Program-made: the position numbers and the translations under genes
Shown here: positions 22,108 through 34,209 of the stretch, piece by piece
Layout: every line of letters starts with the position of its first letter
How positions within the stretch are numbered: position 1 is the first letter of the stretch
Notes under the pieces: model-generated
What the model was told of the DNA's origin: nothing
What the model saw: the letters and a program-made list of their open reading frames with translations, nothing else
Database searches by the model: none
Assembly: GCA_032164295.1 (NCBI GenBank)
Contig: JAJHTX010000007.1
Coordinates: forward strand, 1,400,501-1,464,500
Length of the DNA: 64,000 bases
Source of the DNA: Inonotus obliquus
Lineage: Eukaryota; Basidiomycota; Agaricomycetes; Hymenochaetales; Hymenochaetaceae
Direction: 5' to 3'

Positions 22108-22322
22108 GTCGATCAGTGGATAGTCGTTGAACCCCTGAGACGAACATATACCTATTGTTGTGAAGTGTCGTCCCACGTCCTTGTTCGATGTTGATTAGAC
22201 ACCTCTCTCAGACAAACGCTACCGTCGGTTGTCGCTTGCAACAAAAAAGCCCAGTAGTGTCTAGCGGTTGACGTTCATTGGAAAGTAGTTCTTCAAAGTG
22301 TTGCTGAACCCCCTAAGACGAC

Positions 22323-22607
22323 ATGAGAGTTCACGTGCTATCTGAATGTCAAGTCGATCAACGTTGCATGTCTGGTGTACCGTGTTCCCTCTGCGAGTAT
22401 ATCAGTTTAATCGAGCTACACCCTACATACGCTGTCTTTGGGTATTACCTAGACGAGAACAAACACCCAGTCCTGTTCGACGTCAGTATTTACTTCGACG
22501 ACCCACAACATTTTCATCGCATGCTTATTTCTTGGGTACCAACATTTCACATTAACGAACTATGGACACCAACGTTGAACGAGTACTCCTCTCATCTCAG
22601 ACGTTGA
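22323..22607 (+). pseudogene. Leader ORF or frameshifted gag N-terminus
   Basis: A 94-aa ORF with coding-like composition (EYISLIELHP, YYLDENKHPVLFDVSIYF, DDPQHFHRMLISWVPTFHI) lies after the LTR remnant and overlaps by about 45 bp another frame that opens at an ATG at 22,562 (MDTNVERVLLSSQTLNN) and runs to 22,860 through an acidic stretch. Both probably belong to the gag N-terminal region, split by frameshifts; a separate leader ORF cannot be excluded. Confidence 0.45.
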
Positions 22608-24227
22608 ACAACCTGGCTCCTCAACGTCACCGTCGTCAGGACTATCGTAAACCCAAGTCGTACATCATCCCATTCAATTAGCTTGACTACGACCCTAACA
22701 ACATCATCACAAGAACCGACGCAGCCAGACGTTGTCACCCCGTTAAACTCAGATACCCTCCCCAACGTCCAGTCATTGACGTGAAACAGGAAGAAGATGA
22801 AATAAAGCTTGAAGGATCCAACGTCAAGATTGAAGTGAAGGAGGAAGACCTCCTACATTGACAAGCTGCCGTTAACACAAGAACAATTAACTGCACTTCC
22901 GAATACAGCGGTCATAGACGCCCAAGAAAATGTTACCATCTCCGACAAAGGCAACGTTTGCAGTTCTTGGTGGTCGAAGGATCTCAAGTGTTGGGTGTCA
23001 TGGTCGGACAAAGAACACATGAAGATCATTAGGTGGAAGCCAAAGGCCGCACCTTCATCAACGTCTGCACCAACACCGCCTCCTCAGTCTCCCGCTCCCC
23101 CGTCACCATCTCTACCTTCGACGTCAACTGTGTTTGGATTACAGAGAAACCCCTCGAATCCTCGAACAACAATATTGTCGTTCACTGCAGATCAGCTTAA
23201 GGACTTCGCCACCCTAGTCGCAACAGCGATGGCTACTCAAAACAAAGCGACTAAGTCGTCGACGATGAAAGATCTTGGGATCGCACCGCCGACGCCCTTC
23301 ACTGGGGGTAAGGACTATCTCCAGTTCCGTCGAGAATGCCTGGCGTACATAATAAGCGCCGATGACATGAGTTCAATCTTCTCCAACAGCAAGAAGATCT
23401 TGTTCGTCCTCTTGTACATGAAAGATGGGACAGCATCGACGTGGGCCCAGAATTACTATGACGGAATAACTGATGTGGCAGAAGCCATAAAGATCGTCGA
23501 CACTTTCGATAAGTTCCTCAAAAAACTTGACCAGTCGTTCAAGGACCCTGGAGAGAAGGATCAGGCATATACCCGATGGATGGAGATGCGTCAAGGAAAT
23601 GCTGACGCAGGTGTCTTCCTTGCAAATTTTGAAATTGCAATGAGCCAAGCAGGTATTCCGACAAGTGACCTGAACGTCGTACTACCACAGCTAAAGAAAG
23701 CTCTCCGCGAAGAGGTCGCAACGGCAATCATTCGGTTGCCCACCACCTCTAAGGACTACAACACAATGAAGTCATATGCTATTGCCTTCGACGCAAAGGA
23801 AAAAGAAGTTCGTCAACTGAGGCGACAGAATGCTCCCACACAACAACCTCCGCATCAACAAACCTTTCAGCCGGCACCGCAAAAACCGACACTATTCAAT
23901 CCGTCGTGCGGCGACAAAAAAGATTCGACAGGCATCACATTTGGAGGACAAGGCGAACCAATGCAGGTCAGCCTCCAACATCTTTGTCGAGATGGAGTGT
24001 GTTGGGAGTGCGGCAAGCCTAGGCACATAGCAAGGTTCTGCAAGACGCCGAAAACCCCGCAAGCTGTCCGAGCTGTCATCGCGGAACTCTCCGATAAAAT
24101 GAAAGAGTTACTCCGCAATGAGTTGTTCGCAGAAGCCGACATAGCGTCAGCAGCAGTGCGTAGGGTCGAAACAGAAGGAGTTGTTGATGAAAGTAATCCC
24201 GACAACAAGGATTTTTCAGAAAGCTAG
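22562..24227 (+). pseudogene. Chromovirus gag
   Basis: The main open part starts in frame upstream of the ATG at 22,995 (residues YIDKLPLTQEQLTALPNT join without a stop from about 22,860) and runs 410 aa to 24,227. A Pro/Ser-rich linker precedes the capsid region (PPTPFTGGKDYLQFRREC, then WAQNYYDGITDVAEA and FLKKLDQSFKDPGEKDQAY), followed by a basic Gln/Pro tract and the zinc knuckle CWECGKPRHIARFC. It ends in an acidic tail. Gag assembles the particle and binds element RNA. The zinc knuckle carries all four ligands. The N-terminal portion before 22,860 is in another frame with a TAG/stop near 22,680, so the protein is not whole. Confidence 0.75.
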
Positions 24228-24399
24228 TAGATAACGTCAATGTCTCTGGCTTAGGTTTCTCGGACGATTCATTACGCTCCCTAGTAAATTATAATTCGCC
24301 AAATGTACCACTATTAGATGAAACAGTTTCGAATAAAACTGGTGAATTAAAAAATCAAACACAGAGCGAACAACCGGAAGAAAAAGAATTCGACGATGA

Positions 24400-27300
24400 T
24401 GACTTTGGGCTTCTCCTTGACGAACTTGTCAAAGGCCCAGTCATTAGAAAAGTGGAAGAGGAAAACAAGACCGGATATCGACAGGAGCTGGACCTACACG
24501 TTGATTTGATTCTTGATGACGGAAGAGTGTTAGATGCCCATGCATTAATAGATTCAGGGTGTACAGACTCTTACATTGATGCTGGCTTCGTTAAACGTTA
24601 TCAGATCCCAACAAAGGAACTCCCTTATTCAACAAACATCACGAATGCTGATGGAACAATAAATGAAGGGGGCAAGATGACACATTATGTCGAGCTCAAT
24701 CTTTGAGTCGAAAACCATGAGGAACGATTACGTCTACCCATCCTTACCATTGCATCGACAAACCTGTTTCTTGGTTATTCATGGCTAGATAGACACAATC
24801 CGTCGATTGATTGGAAAAGCGGATGCATTGATTTTGACAGCTGTCCTACATCATGCAAGCAACATGACGTTCCAAAAGCTCGATACGTTATTCCTCAGCA
24901 CAGAGAATCATTGTGGCCAGTATACTTGAATGAATATGCCGAAGTCTTTAGTGAAGAGAACTTTGAACGGTTACCCGAACACAGGATATGGAACTACGTC
25001 ATCGATCTTAAATCGGACTTCAAGCCATCCGATTGCAAGGTTTACCCGTTAAACATGAAGGAACGTGAAGAACTACGCACCTTCATTGACGAGAACCTAA
25101 AGTCAGATCGTATACGTGAATTGTCATCACCTATGGCATCTCCCTTCTTTTTCATTAAGAAGGCGGATGGTTCATTGCGAGCAATCCAAGATTACAGGAA
25201 GCTCAATGAAGGTATGATAAAAAATAAGTACCCATTACTGCTCATTAGTGAGCTCGTTGACAAGGTCAAAACGGCATGGTTCATCACGAAACTCGACGTC
25301 AGGTGGGGATACTACAATGTCCGTATCAGAGAAGGCGACAAATGGAAGGCAGCCTTTAGAACAAATGAGGGACTGTTTGAACCCACCGTCATGTTCTTTG
25401 GTTTATGTAACGCACCCGCAACCTTTCAGATGTTCGTCAACAACATCTTTAGAGACTTGATCGGACAAGGGAAAGTCGTCATTTATCTTGACGATATCCT
25501 CATCTTCTCGGACAACCAGGATGAACATCGACGGCTGGTCAAACGAGTATTCAGTGTGCTGAGGGAGCATAGACTGTACTTGAAACTGGCGAAGTGTGAA
25601 TTCGAGGTGTCAACGGTGAAGTTCCTCGGTTATATCCTCAGTAATGGTGAAGTGCATATGGATCCTGCAAAGATCGACACCATCGCAAAATGGCCTCCTC
25701 TGAAGAACAAGAATCAGCTACAGCAGTTTCTTGGGCTAGGCAACTGGTTGCGACAATTTGTCAAGGGGTACAGTGCTATTGTCAGACCATTAAATTGACT
25801 AACTGGAGACATCTCTTGGGAATGGACCTCTACCGAACAGGAAGCATTCGAGGAAGTCAAGAAGAGACTGACGAGTGCTCCTGTCCTAACGATTCCAAAT
25901 GACGATGATCCTTTCTGAGTAGAAACTGACACGTCGGATTTTGTGACTGGAGGAGTTTTACTCCAGAAGCAAGGAGACGTATGGAAGGTAGTTGCTTACC
26001 AGTCGCAAACATTGTCGACAGCAGAACGAAACTATCAGATTTACGACAAAGAACTCCTCGCAGTTGTCCAAGCGCTAACAGAGTGGAGACATTACCTCTT
26101 AGGTGCTATACACCCTGTCAAACTCTGGACGGATCATGCCAATCTGACGTACTTCTAAAGGCCTCAGGATCTCAATCGTCGACAAGCTCATTGGTCACTG
26201 TTCTTGTCTGAATTTGATTTCACATTTGTCCACAAACCAGGAACAACAATGACAAAGGCCGATGCTCTCTCTCGTCGATATGACTACAACGATGGCAAAG
26301 AGGATAATCAAGGACTACAACTGTTGAATGAGGAATGGTTTAAGGTTAGAGCAATTGTTGAAACATTACGCACGATACTGGAACAGAAGATCAAGAACAC
26401 AAGTGAAGGACTGGAGCCAAGAGTGGATGGGAGACTTGTCGTTCCAACGGAATTTGTTGAAGACGTTCTAAAGGAATACCATGACTCTTCTTTGGCAGGA
26501 CATCTGGGTCAGACCAAGACTTGGAGGTCCATCGGTAAGAAGTTCTGGTGGCCAGGTCTGATCCAAGATGTTGTCAAGTATGTCAAAGGATGCGACGTCT
26601 GTCAGAGAACCAAACCGTCTAGGCAACCTAAACAATGTACTTTACATCCACACGACCTTCCTGAAGGTCTGTGGCAGACAATTTCTGTCGATTTCATTGG
26701 TGAACTCCCTGAATCGAATGGCTACAATGCAATCTGTGTTATCGTTGATAAGTTTTCGAAACAGATACATGCGGTCCCGACAACAACAAAGATAACGGCT
26801 CAAGGAACAGCGAGGCTATACCGAGACAACGTTTTCAGGCTACACGGACTTCCAAGGAAGATTGTCCATGATCGAGGACCTCAATTCGACGCCGACTTTA
26901 TGAAAGAACTGTACAAGCTACTTCATATCGAAGGAAATCCATCAATGGCATATCATCCTCAAACTGACGGACAGACAGAGCGAGTTAATCAAGAACTCGA
27001 ACTGTACCTGAGGATGTACATTAACCATCAACAGTCAGATTGGTCGGAATGGCTAGCCCTTGCGGAGTTCACATACAACAACTGAGAACATTCGTCGACC
27101 AAGATGTCTCCTTTCTTCGTTAATACCGATCTTAACCCTCTCGATCCAGGAACAATCCACACGACGTCCAATAATCTGTCAACGGAAGAATTCGCTAAAG
27201 AACTCAAACAAGCGCATTCTCAAGCAAAAGACAACCTGGTGAAGGCAAACGACGTGATGAAAAAGGCGCATGATCGACAAGCGGTAAAGAGTAATACCAG

Positions 27301-29448
27301 AGGCTACGATCGATATGGGCTTAATTCTGCGATTCTACCACTTCTTACTTCTCTTCGGACCACGGTACTTCTGCCGTCCTATCTACGCCTGCGGTTCCAA
27401 CAAAGTACGAGCCTTCTGCGATTCGACAAGGCTAAGAACAATTGAGAACTGGTCCTGCATACATTTAGCCAGACTTCTGCGCCAATACTGAATCACCAAT
27501 CCCTATGCCCATCTTCCATCACAGTACCGAACCACCAGACTTTGATACCGATGATACCGATACCGTACCGTCCACCCATCCTGATACCGATGCTTAATAG
27601 TCCACGTCTAGTCGATACTACGCTCTCGACAGCCCATACCAGAGGAAAAGGCCCACAAAGCTGCGATCGGTATGCCATACATTGCTGCGAAGAGTTGAAT
27701 CATGGTCGAAGCTCCAAGTCCGACGGTATGCTCTTCTGAACCGCCATGCATCAATACCGACGATACCGGTGTTGATACCGATGGTCCGCTCCGGTACCGG
27801 AGTTCGTAACGTGTGCTAGGTCGAGACCACGCCCTCGGAGATCTATGTCGAGAGGAAGGTTGGGAAATGAATCAAGTCCGCCGTACGCTGCTTCGATCTC
27901 GGAGGAGGCCATCGATCCGACTCGGAGGGGAAGCCAAGCAATACCCAGTCGAGTCAGGCAACACGTACCGATCGATATCGAGGGGCTCGAGCGATCTCGC
28001 TGATGCTCAGGGACGATCCCAAGGTACTGATTGGTACCGAGCGGTAGAGTACCCCATTGCCAAGGTTGGGTTGTACCGACACGTCAACATCGGAGCACGT
28101 CGTCCGATCGATCGGTAGACGCCCAGACTGACGCCGCACGGATCATGATACTGGAACAAAGGTAAATCAGGATGACGTGCTTCTCCTACGACAGGGACAT
28201 CGCCAGGAGCGCCCATGCGGTAGCTTGAGACACGTCCTTATTTTAGCACTGGTCGACGCCGGTATCGCCGCCCTACCTCGGTATCACTCGTTGTGAGTTT
28301 TCATTAGGTTCTTGTCTCGTCCCACCCTATTCTTAGCTACCCCCTGATAAAACTTCTTATTCATTCATCATCTTATGTTTCCCCTGATTATAATTTTACA
28401 TTCAATTCGACTTTATGTTCCATTTCTTGTACCGGATTACGGTACGATTCAACTTGTAAAAACCCCCCATTTGGTATCTTGAATGGCTACGGTATTATGG
28501 TATTTATAGCCTGCATGTTCTACTGTAGCAAACCAGCTAATCTGAGAGGAACTTCCAGAGTGAAGGTCCGGGTTTTGCTCATCTCGTTCAAGTCCCCGTT
28601 CGTTTGTCTCGTCTCGTAGTCACCGGTATCGATACCGGTAGTCATCATTCTCGTCTTCGTCGCCCTCGCCTCTCGTCTCACGACCAGTCCCATCAGAAAC
28701 ACCTCCTCAGCTCGCTTTCTCTACTGCTTCGTTCTCTCTACCGTGATACCGGACACCAGACGACTCGGTATCGACGGATTCGTCTCAGTATTGATCGTCT
28801 CCTGATACCTCGCCTCTTGAGCGGTCACCTATAGCCTCCTGTACTCATCAATCCAGCCAGGCCCTACTATTCTCTCTTGACGACTTGTCTGTGACTGTAC
28901 GACTTTGTACCGCCACGTACCGGCCCTCCCAACGCATCTAAATCGTACCCCCCTCGTCCGGTACTTCTGATACCGGCCGCGTTCTCGTACATTCAGCGGC
29001 TGATGTCGTAGAATACACGGTTGGAGATAAGGTTATGCTGGAAGGACGAAACATCACTACGGTCAGGCCCACTCGAAAGTTTGCGGACAAATGGTACGGT
29101 CCCTTCGACGTCATAGAAAAGGTTGGAGCAGCTGCATACAAACTAAAGCTGCCTAAGACATAGAAGAAGGTACATCTGGTTTTCAACAAAGTACTTCTCA
29201 AACCATACATCGAACCGACTTTTGAAGGACAGAAGAAACCACCTTCACCTCTGCCAGAACTCGTTGATGGTGAGGAAGAGTATGAGGTCGACAAAATCCT
29301 GGACTCACATGAACATCGAGGAAAGCTTCAATTCCTCGTCAGGTGAAAGGGTTATGATGAAACCACTTGGGAACCACGCGAAAACCTCATTCCAAACTCT
29401 AATGAGGCTATAGACGACTTCTACAAGAAACACCCAGGTGCTCCCTGA
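24400..29448 (+). pseudogene. Chromovirus pol (PR-RT-RH-INT-chromodomain)
   Basis: Domains in order: aspartic protease DSGCTDSYID (24,552-24,581); RT with FFIKKADGSLRAIQDYRKLN, FGLCNAPATFQ and the catalytic YLDDILIFSDN (about 25,480-25,515); RNase H with [11 protein letters not shown]; integrase zinc finger H-x-H...CDVCQRTK; the catalytic core with VDFIGELPES, HDRGPQFDADF and HPQTDGQTERVNQELE; and, beyond the nested insert, the GPFDVIEKVG barrel and a chromodomain (YEVDKILDSHEHRGKLQFLV, KGYDETTWEPRENL). Chromodomains direct such elements to marked chromatin. Stops at 24,704, 25,796, 25,916, 26,156, 27,083, 29,161 and 29,344 break the frame; several replace a conserved Trp or Arg. The insert at 27,285-28,995 splits the ORF cleanly: removing it and one GCGG restores the frame. 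Confidence 0.88.
27285..28995 (-). mobile_element. Solo-LTR-like family A, inside chromovirus, TSD GCGG
   Basis: 1,711 bp from TAAAGAGTAATACC to TACATTCA, flanked by GCGG at 27,281-27,284 and 28,996-28,999. On the minus strand it reads TG...TA with a TATAAATACC box near 28,500. The least decayed of the family by eye, and necessarily younger than the chromovirus. Confidence 0.85.
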
Positions 29449-29553
29449 GCTTTCATCGCAAGAGAGATGAAGACGTTTAAACCAATCTTCCAGTACACTG
29501 AGCCGGATCGTTCGAAGGGTTGGTCGGGACGCCCAACCTTGAAGAGGGGGTAA

Positions 29554-30058
29554 TGTTACGACATCTTTTTTATTTTTCCCTATTCAGCCTTTCTTTCTTT
29601 TTCGTCAATGCATATTTACATTCTTTTAACCACATTCCTTACTTAATAACATACAGGCTTAGCTGATTACAATCTATAACAACTTTATCCCACCATTTCC
29701 CTTTTATTCCTTTTCTATTTCTCATTACTCATCTTCGCTGACTTATCATTCTTCTTTCCGTTTAACCTGATGATGCTTACTCATTATTACTCATTCTTGC
29801 TGACTCATCGGGCCCCATTGTTTGTTTGTTCATATTTACTTGCTGTTAGTCAGCACCTATTTAGAGTAGAACTTACCCGCAACCAAAGTGTATATAAGGC
29901 TGGACCAGAGAGTTAGGGATTCCCCACTCTCTTGTTCTAGTACTATCACCTACGTCGCAGACTCCGGTCTTTTGTGATTTAGTGGTAGCTCGTTCTTTTG
30001 CGATAGTCGACGTCTCTGATCCCTGCGATCGACATCTCTGACAACACAGAGCGTAACA
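29554..30058 (+). repeat. 3' LTR of the chromovirus
   Basis: 505 bp, TGTTACGACATC to GCGTAACA. It contains the promoter-like GTATATAAGGCTGG at about 29,889-29,902, shared with the solo LTR at 32,333. A polypurine tract lies directly upstream. Confidence 0.85.
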
Positions 30059-30148
30059 GAGATGTGTACAGGCCAGATGAATCACCAGATAAAACAGGAG
30101 GAAGAAACATTGGTAAAGGAGGTAGTGGCGGGAGAGGTGGGAGACAGT

Positions 30149-30896
30149 GAAGGGAAATACCAGAGGCTACGATCAATATGAGCTTAATTTTACAATTCTA
30201 CCACTTCTTACTTCTCTTTGGACTACAGTACTTCTGCAGTTCGATCTACACCTATGCTTTTATCAGAATACAAGCTTCTGTGATTCTATAAGGCCAAGAT
30301 CGATTAGGAACTGGTTCTACAAGTATTACACCAGACTTCTACACCAGTACTGAACCACCAGCCTTTGATATCGACAATGCCAATACCATACCAATCTCTC
30401 ACATTCCTATACCTGCACTCTATGGCCCACACCTCACAATTGATACTGCATTCTCACTACCAGTCCAGCTCAGAAGCAATATCAAGTCATGCCCAGTCAG
30501 TTCAGACAAGTGTATTGGTTATGTCTCAGAAGGTACCAAGAGGCACAAGTGGTCTTATCAATGCCTAGAGATGGTTCCAGCATATCAAGTTTATACCAAA
30601 CAATTGAGTACCTCACCACCAAGGTCTGGTTATAACATTGGCACATAGCCCAATCACTTAGTAGATGCCTCTGACTGACACCACACAGATTAGAATACTA
30701 GAACAAAGGTAAATCTTGATAAAGCACTTTTCCAGAGAAGAAGACAACAGAGCCACAGTTAGGATCGCCCTTGCTATAGTCTGAAACACATCAGGATGGT
30801 CTGTCTATTAGTGCTGGTCCTAACATTAGTACCACCACTCTATACCAGTATTGCTTGTCATAAGCTTTCATTAGTTTCTTGGCTTGTTCTATCTTA
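30149..30896 (-). mobile_element. Diverged, truncated family A copy
   Basis: Begins GAAGGGAAATACCAGAGGC and follows the family A sequence with many changes and internal deletions up to about 30,896, where similarity ends before the TG terminus. The most decayed copy in the window. Confidence 0.6.
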
Positions 30897-30955
30897 ATAT
30901 AGAAAGAAAGGAATCATGCACTTTGTTTGGATGGGGGTCATTGTCCTCAATCCAC

Positions 30956-31288
30956 TCACAATTCTAACTGCATCCCCTTCAAGTTGTAAGATCTTCTTAA
31001 ATGCAACTGAGACTGCAACTGCAACCGAGAAACAGCTGCATCTAAAGACTGCTGTGAGCAAGTTGAAGATGAGGATGTGGATTTAGGAGCACCTGCAGAA
31101 GGAAGCGATGTGGGTGTCTTAGCTACAAAGAAGACAATTGCAAACCCTTGTTCATTCTGCTTCAAAGACAGACATAAAAAGAAGTCAGATAGGTTGCAAA
31201 ATATAGAACCATAAACCTTACAAATGATTAAGACTGAGTCGTTTACACACTCTCTCTTCCACTTCTTGTTGACCTCAAACAAAAGCAC
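30956..31288 (-). CDS. Weak 110-aa ORF in repeat surroundings
   Basis: An open minus-strand frame (MLLFEVNKKWKRECVNDS at the N-terminus; Ser-rich middle; basic Gln/Leu-rich end). Its codon use and amino-acid mix do not clearly stand out from chance. It lies in the old sequence that flanks the chromovirus and family A copy. The opposite strand also reads openly in part. I cannot assign a function and doubt that it is a gene. Confidence 0.15.
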   Translation of the reverse strand: MLLFEVNKKWKRECVNDSVLIICKVYGSIFCNLSDFFLCLSLKQNEQGFAIVFFVAKTPTSLPSAGAPKSTSSSSTCSQQSLDAAVSRLQLQSQLHLRRSYNLKGMQLEL

Positions 31289-31555
31289 TAGGAATTGTAT
31301 TTTATCATAAACCTGCAGTAGAAAAGAGTGTTAAAATCCCTTTTGAAAGTTTCCAGGCATCTAAAGTAGAGACAGTAGTTAATGGAGAGAAGATAAGTGG
31401 AATAATCATAATACATAATCGAGGTGTCTGAGCCAGACCATGTGCACACACATTACCTATGGCACCTGGTCCATCTCATCACAAATGAAAATTCAACTTA
31501 CTATTGATAGTCCTGAGACCTAGGCTAATGAAATTATCTGGAAGCCATTAAAGAT

Positions 31556-31795
31556 TGTGTTTGACTTCTGGTTGGTTAAGTTGAAATCTATAGGTCTATG
31601 TTGGTCTGTGTGACAGAGTAATGCAATTATTTTGCCAATACAACTATATATTTTGCCTCAATTACTATGCAACCTGAAAGTACCCATCAAAATATTAATT
31701 TAACAAAAAGAATCATGATTTTTATGTCGAATTGACTAAGTTATGATAGTTGCAATTCTGGGAAAGGGATTTGCATGTATGCATGACAGTCAAGT
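31556..31795 (-). repeat. Second copy of the LINE 5' region
   Basis: Matches 14,598-14,840 in the same orientation with scattered substitutions. No ORF1 follows it here, so it is a stranded fragment. Confidence 0.6.
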
Positions 31796-32332
31796 ACCCC
31801 ATTTTATTATAAAGGACATAATATTGGACTATAAAAAACTGCACGTAGATTCATTTATAGCTGGCCTTAATTATTGCACTTTAATCAGAATTTTACAAGT
31901 AGTATTTTGTGAGCTAAAGTAGGTGCATTCTGTGAGAGAGGTTAGGTACAAGTTTTACAAGGTTGTCTAGATTTTCCTGCCACGCACACACAACATTTTC
32001 TCAATATTTTTACATGGATAGATGCACATTTTTGAATGCTTAATTTACATATCTATATTATAATTTTATATGCAGAATTGACCAAGAAATTAGGCATTTA
32101 GTAAGTTTTTGACCTCTGAGTAGGGCTCCAATCATATGCATATAATGTGTATACGGGTTTCCGTATCTAGGATATAGCCAGATCATATGAGGGGGAATCA
32201 AGAAAATATACGGCCTGGATATATACAGCCATATGCATATGAGGAAAGCCAAAAAAACTCTTATAAGGTGTATTCTCCATATATGGACTTTTTGCTCACA
32301 TGCGCTTTGCACAGAATTTTCTGTCTTATTTT
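31796..32332. other. AT-rich sequence without a gene
   Basis: No coding signal. Several TATACGG/ATATGCATAT words occur near 32,140-32,280 and again on the other side of the solo LTR at 33,170-33,320, so the LTR landed within one AT-rich repeat. Confidence 0.5.
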
Positions 32333-32900
32333 TGTTACGATGTCTTTTCCATTTCCTTTATATGGCCTTTCTTTTATTTTTCGTCAATGCATATTTACAT
32401 TCCTTTAACCACATTCCTTACTTAATACATACGGGCTTAGCTAATTATAATCTATAACAACTTTATCCCACCATTCCCTCTTATTTCTTTACCATTCTAT
32501 TATTACTCATCCTCGCTGACTCATTCTTCTTCTTTCCGTTTAACCCGTCGATGCTTACTCATCCTTACTCATTCTTGCTGACTTGTTGGGCCCCGTTGTT
32601 TGTTTGTTCATATTTACTTGCTGCTAGACAGCATCTATTTAGAGTAGAACTTACCCGCGATCAAAGTGTATATAAGGCTGGATCAGAGAGTTAGGGATTC
32701 TTCACTCTCTTGTTCTAGTACTATCACCTACGTCGTAGGTAAGCCGTACCAATACCTGTACCTTAGTTAGATGTGCTAATCTAGTACTATCACCTACGTT
32801 GCAGACTTCGGTCTTTTGTGATTTAGTGGTAGCTCGCTTTCTTGCCTGTCGACATCTCTGATCCCCGCGATTAACGTCTCTGACTGCGCAAAGCGTAACA
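32333..32900 (+). mobile_element. Solo chromovirus LTR, TSD ATTTT
   Basis: 568 bp from TGTTACGATG to GCGTAACA, flanked by ATTTT on both sides (32,328-32,332 and 32,901-32,905). It matches the 3' LTR at 29,554-30,058 but carries an extra 60-bp internal duplication around CTAGTACTATCACCTACGT. It arose by recombination between the two LTRs of a former complete element. Confidence 0.9.
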
Positions 32901-33329
32901 ATTTTGATGAAAAAAGGTTTATTTCCTTTTGTGGGAATTTATAACTTGCATGTGTCGAGTCAAGAAAAGAACAAAGAAGGGGATTCTGCAGTATAAGTAG
33001 CTGCTCACACCCATATGATTACAATATAATATTGATTTATACTAATTCTCTTAAATTTGTCTTGAGACTTTTGTTTTCAATGTGCCAGACTCTATTTCCT
33101 TCAAGGTGTCACCATATACCATAGTATACTTACAAAAAAGGTACTAAATTATATTCTTGGGTTACGGAATATAGAAGTCTTTGTACAAGCTGTATAAGCT
33201 ATATACAGGCCTTCTATATATGTATAAAGGTCTGGATAGTCAAGTATACGGCTGTATTTATACGGCCTTATGCGTATAGAGTCTGAGTTATATGGCTGTA
33301 TGCATATTCAATACGATCAGAGCCCTACT

Positions 33330-34205
33330 TCTGAGAGCACAACATTGAAGAGAGCTATGTGTAGCTAAGCTCAGTATTGAGCCTGGTATCTCATTCTATG
33401 CTTACCCCATGCTACAATATGGTCTCATTTACACCTTTCAGTATCTACTAGCACACCCAGAGAAACTTTCAGTCCCATTTCTCAAAGTACCAAATGCCAA
33501 GAGTACTGGTACCAAGCACCAAGAAACTCAGTACCAAGAGTTCCAAGAGTGCTGAGTGCTGAGAAACTCAGTACCAAGACATTTTGACAATTTGACATAC
33601 TCTCAAAATATGAATCAGACATCTCTCTCTCTAGTATTCATTTCTGATAGTATGACTATGTGTGCTGGTTCTTTGGAGAAGCTTGTCTTAAGGACTTTTT
33701 ATCTGGGGGTACTATATGCCACGTTTTTATTAGTATCTTGTCCTACCTAATCCTTTCATGTTGTTCCCCTGATAACGTTATTATATTCACTTTTTTTGTT
33801 ACATTTTTCTGTAGACTTTTCTGTGTTTTGATCTTCCTTTTTACTTTCTCCTTTTGAACTTATGAGCTAACTGTGGTACAATAGTATAAATATTTCCTCA
33901 TGTGTGCAGTAGCTCCTCAGGTAATCTTAGGAGCTAGCCTCTAGTGTAAGGGCTCAGGTTTCCTCACCCTTTCTTAATCTTATCTCAGCTTTGTCTCAAA
34001 TTCTGTCCCAGTTTTGCCCTAGTGAACCTTCAGAGTTAACCTCCGATGTGAGGGCTCTGGTTTACTTTCTAGCACAGTCAACACCTCTCAGTTACCAGTC
34101 TCCCCTATTCTGTTTCTTGTTATACTGCTCCGTGCTAGTTGTTTTCTTACAGTACCAACCTGTACCAACATTTTTCCTACGATACTGACATTTTGTTATT
34201 CTACG
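33330..34205 (+). mobile_element. LTR family B, left part
   Basis: Matches the inverse of 37,480-38,422, including the CCAAGAG/GTACC minisatellite (33,490-33,590), a TATAAATATTTCC box near 33,886 and the GTACCAACCTGTACCAAC segment. It breaks off at about 34,205 where a LINE fragment enters and resumes at about 35,835. Confidence 0.65.
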
Positions 34206-34209
34206 TTGT

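Larger units (their letters stand above)
22052..30058 (+). mobile_element. Ty3/gypsy chromovirus with a nested insertion
   Basis: The 8,007-bp element is bounded by TGTTATGACG and GCGTAACA and flanked by the exact 5-bp target duplication GAGAT (22,047-22,051 and 30,059-30,063). Gag, protease, RT, RNase H, integrase and a C-terminal chromodomain are recognisable in order. The 3' LTR is whole (29,554-30,058), preceded by the purine tract GAAGAGGGGG. The 5' LTR is reduced to about 56 bp. A 1,711-bp family A copy sits in the integrase C-terminal region with its own target duplication. Confidence 0.9.
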
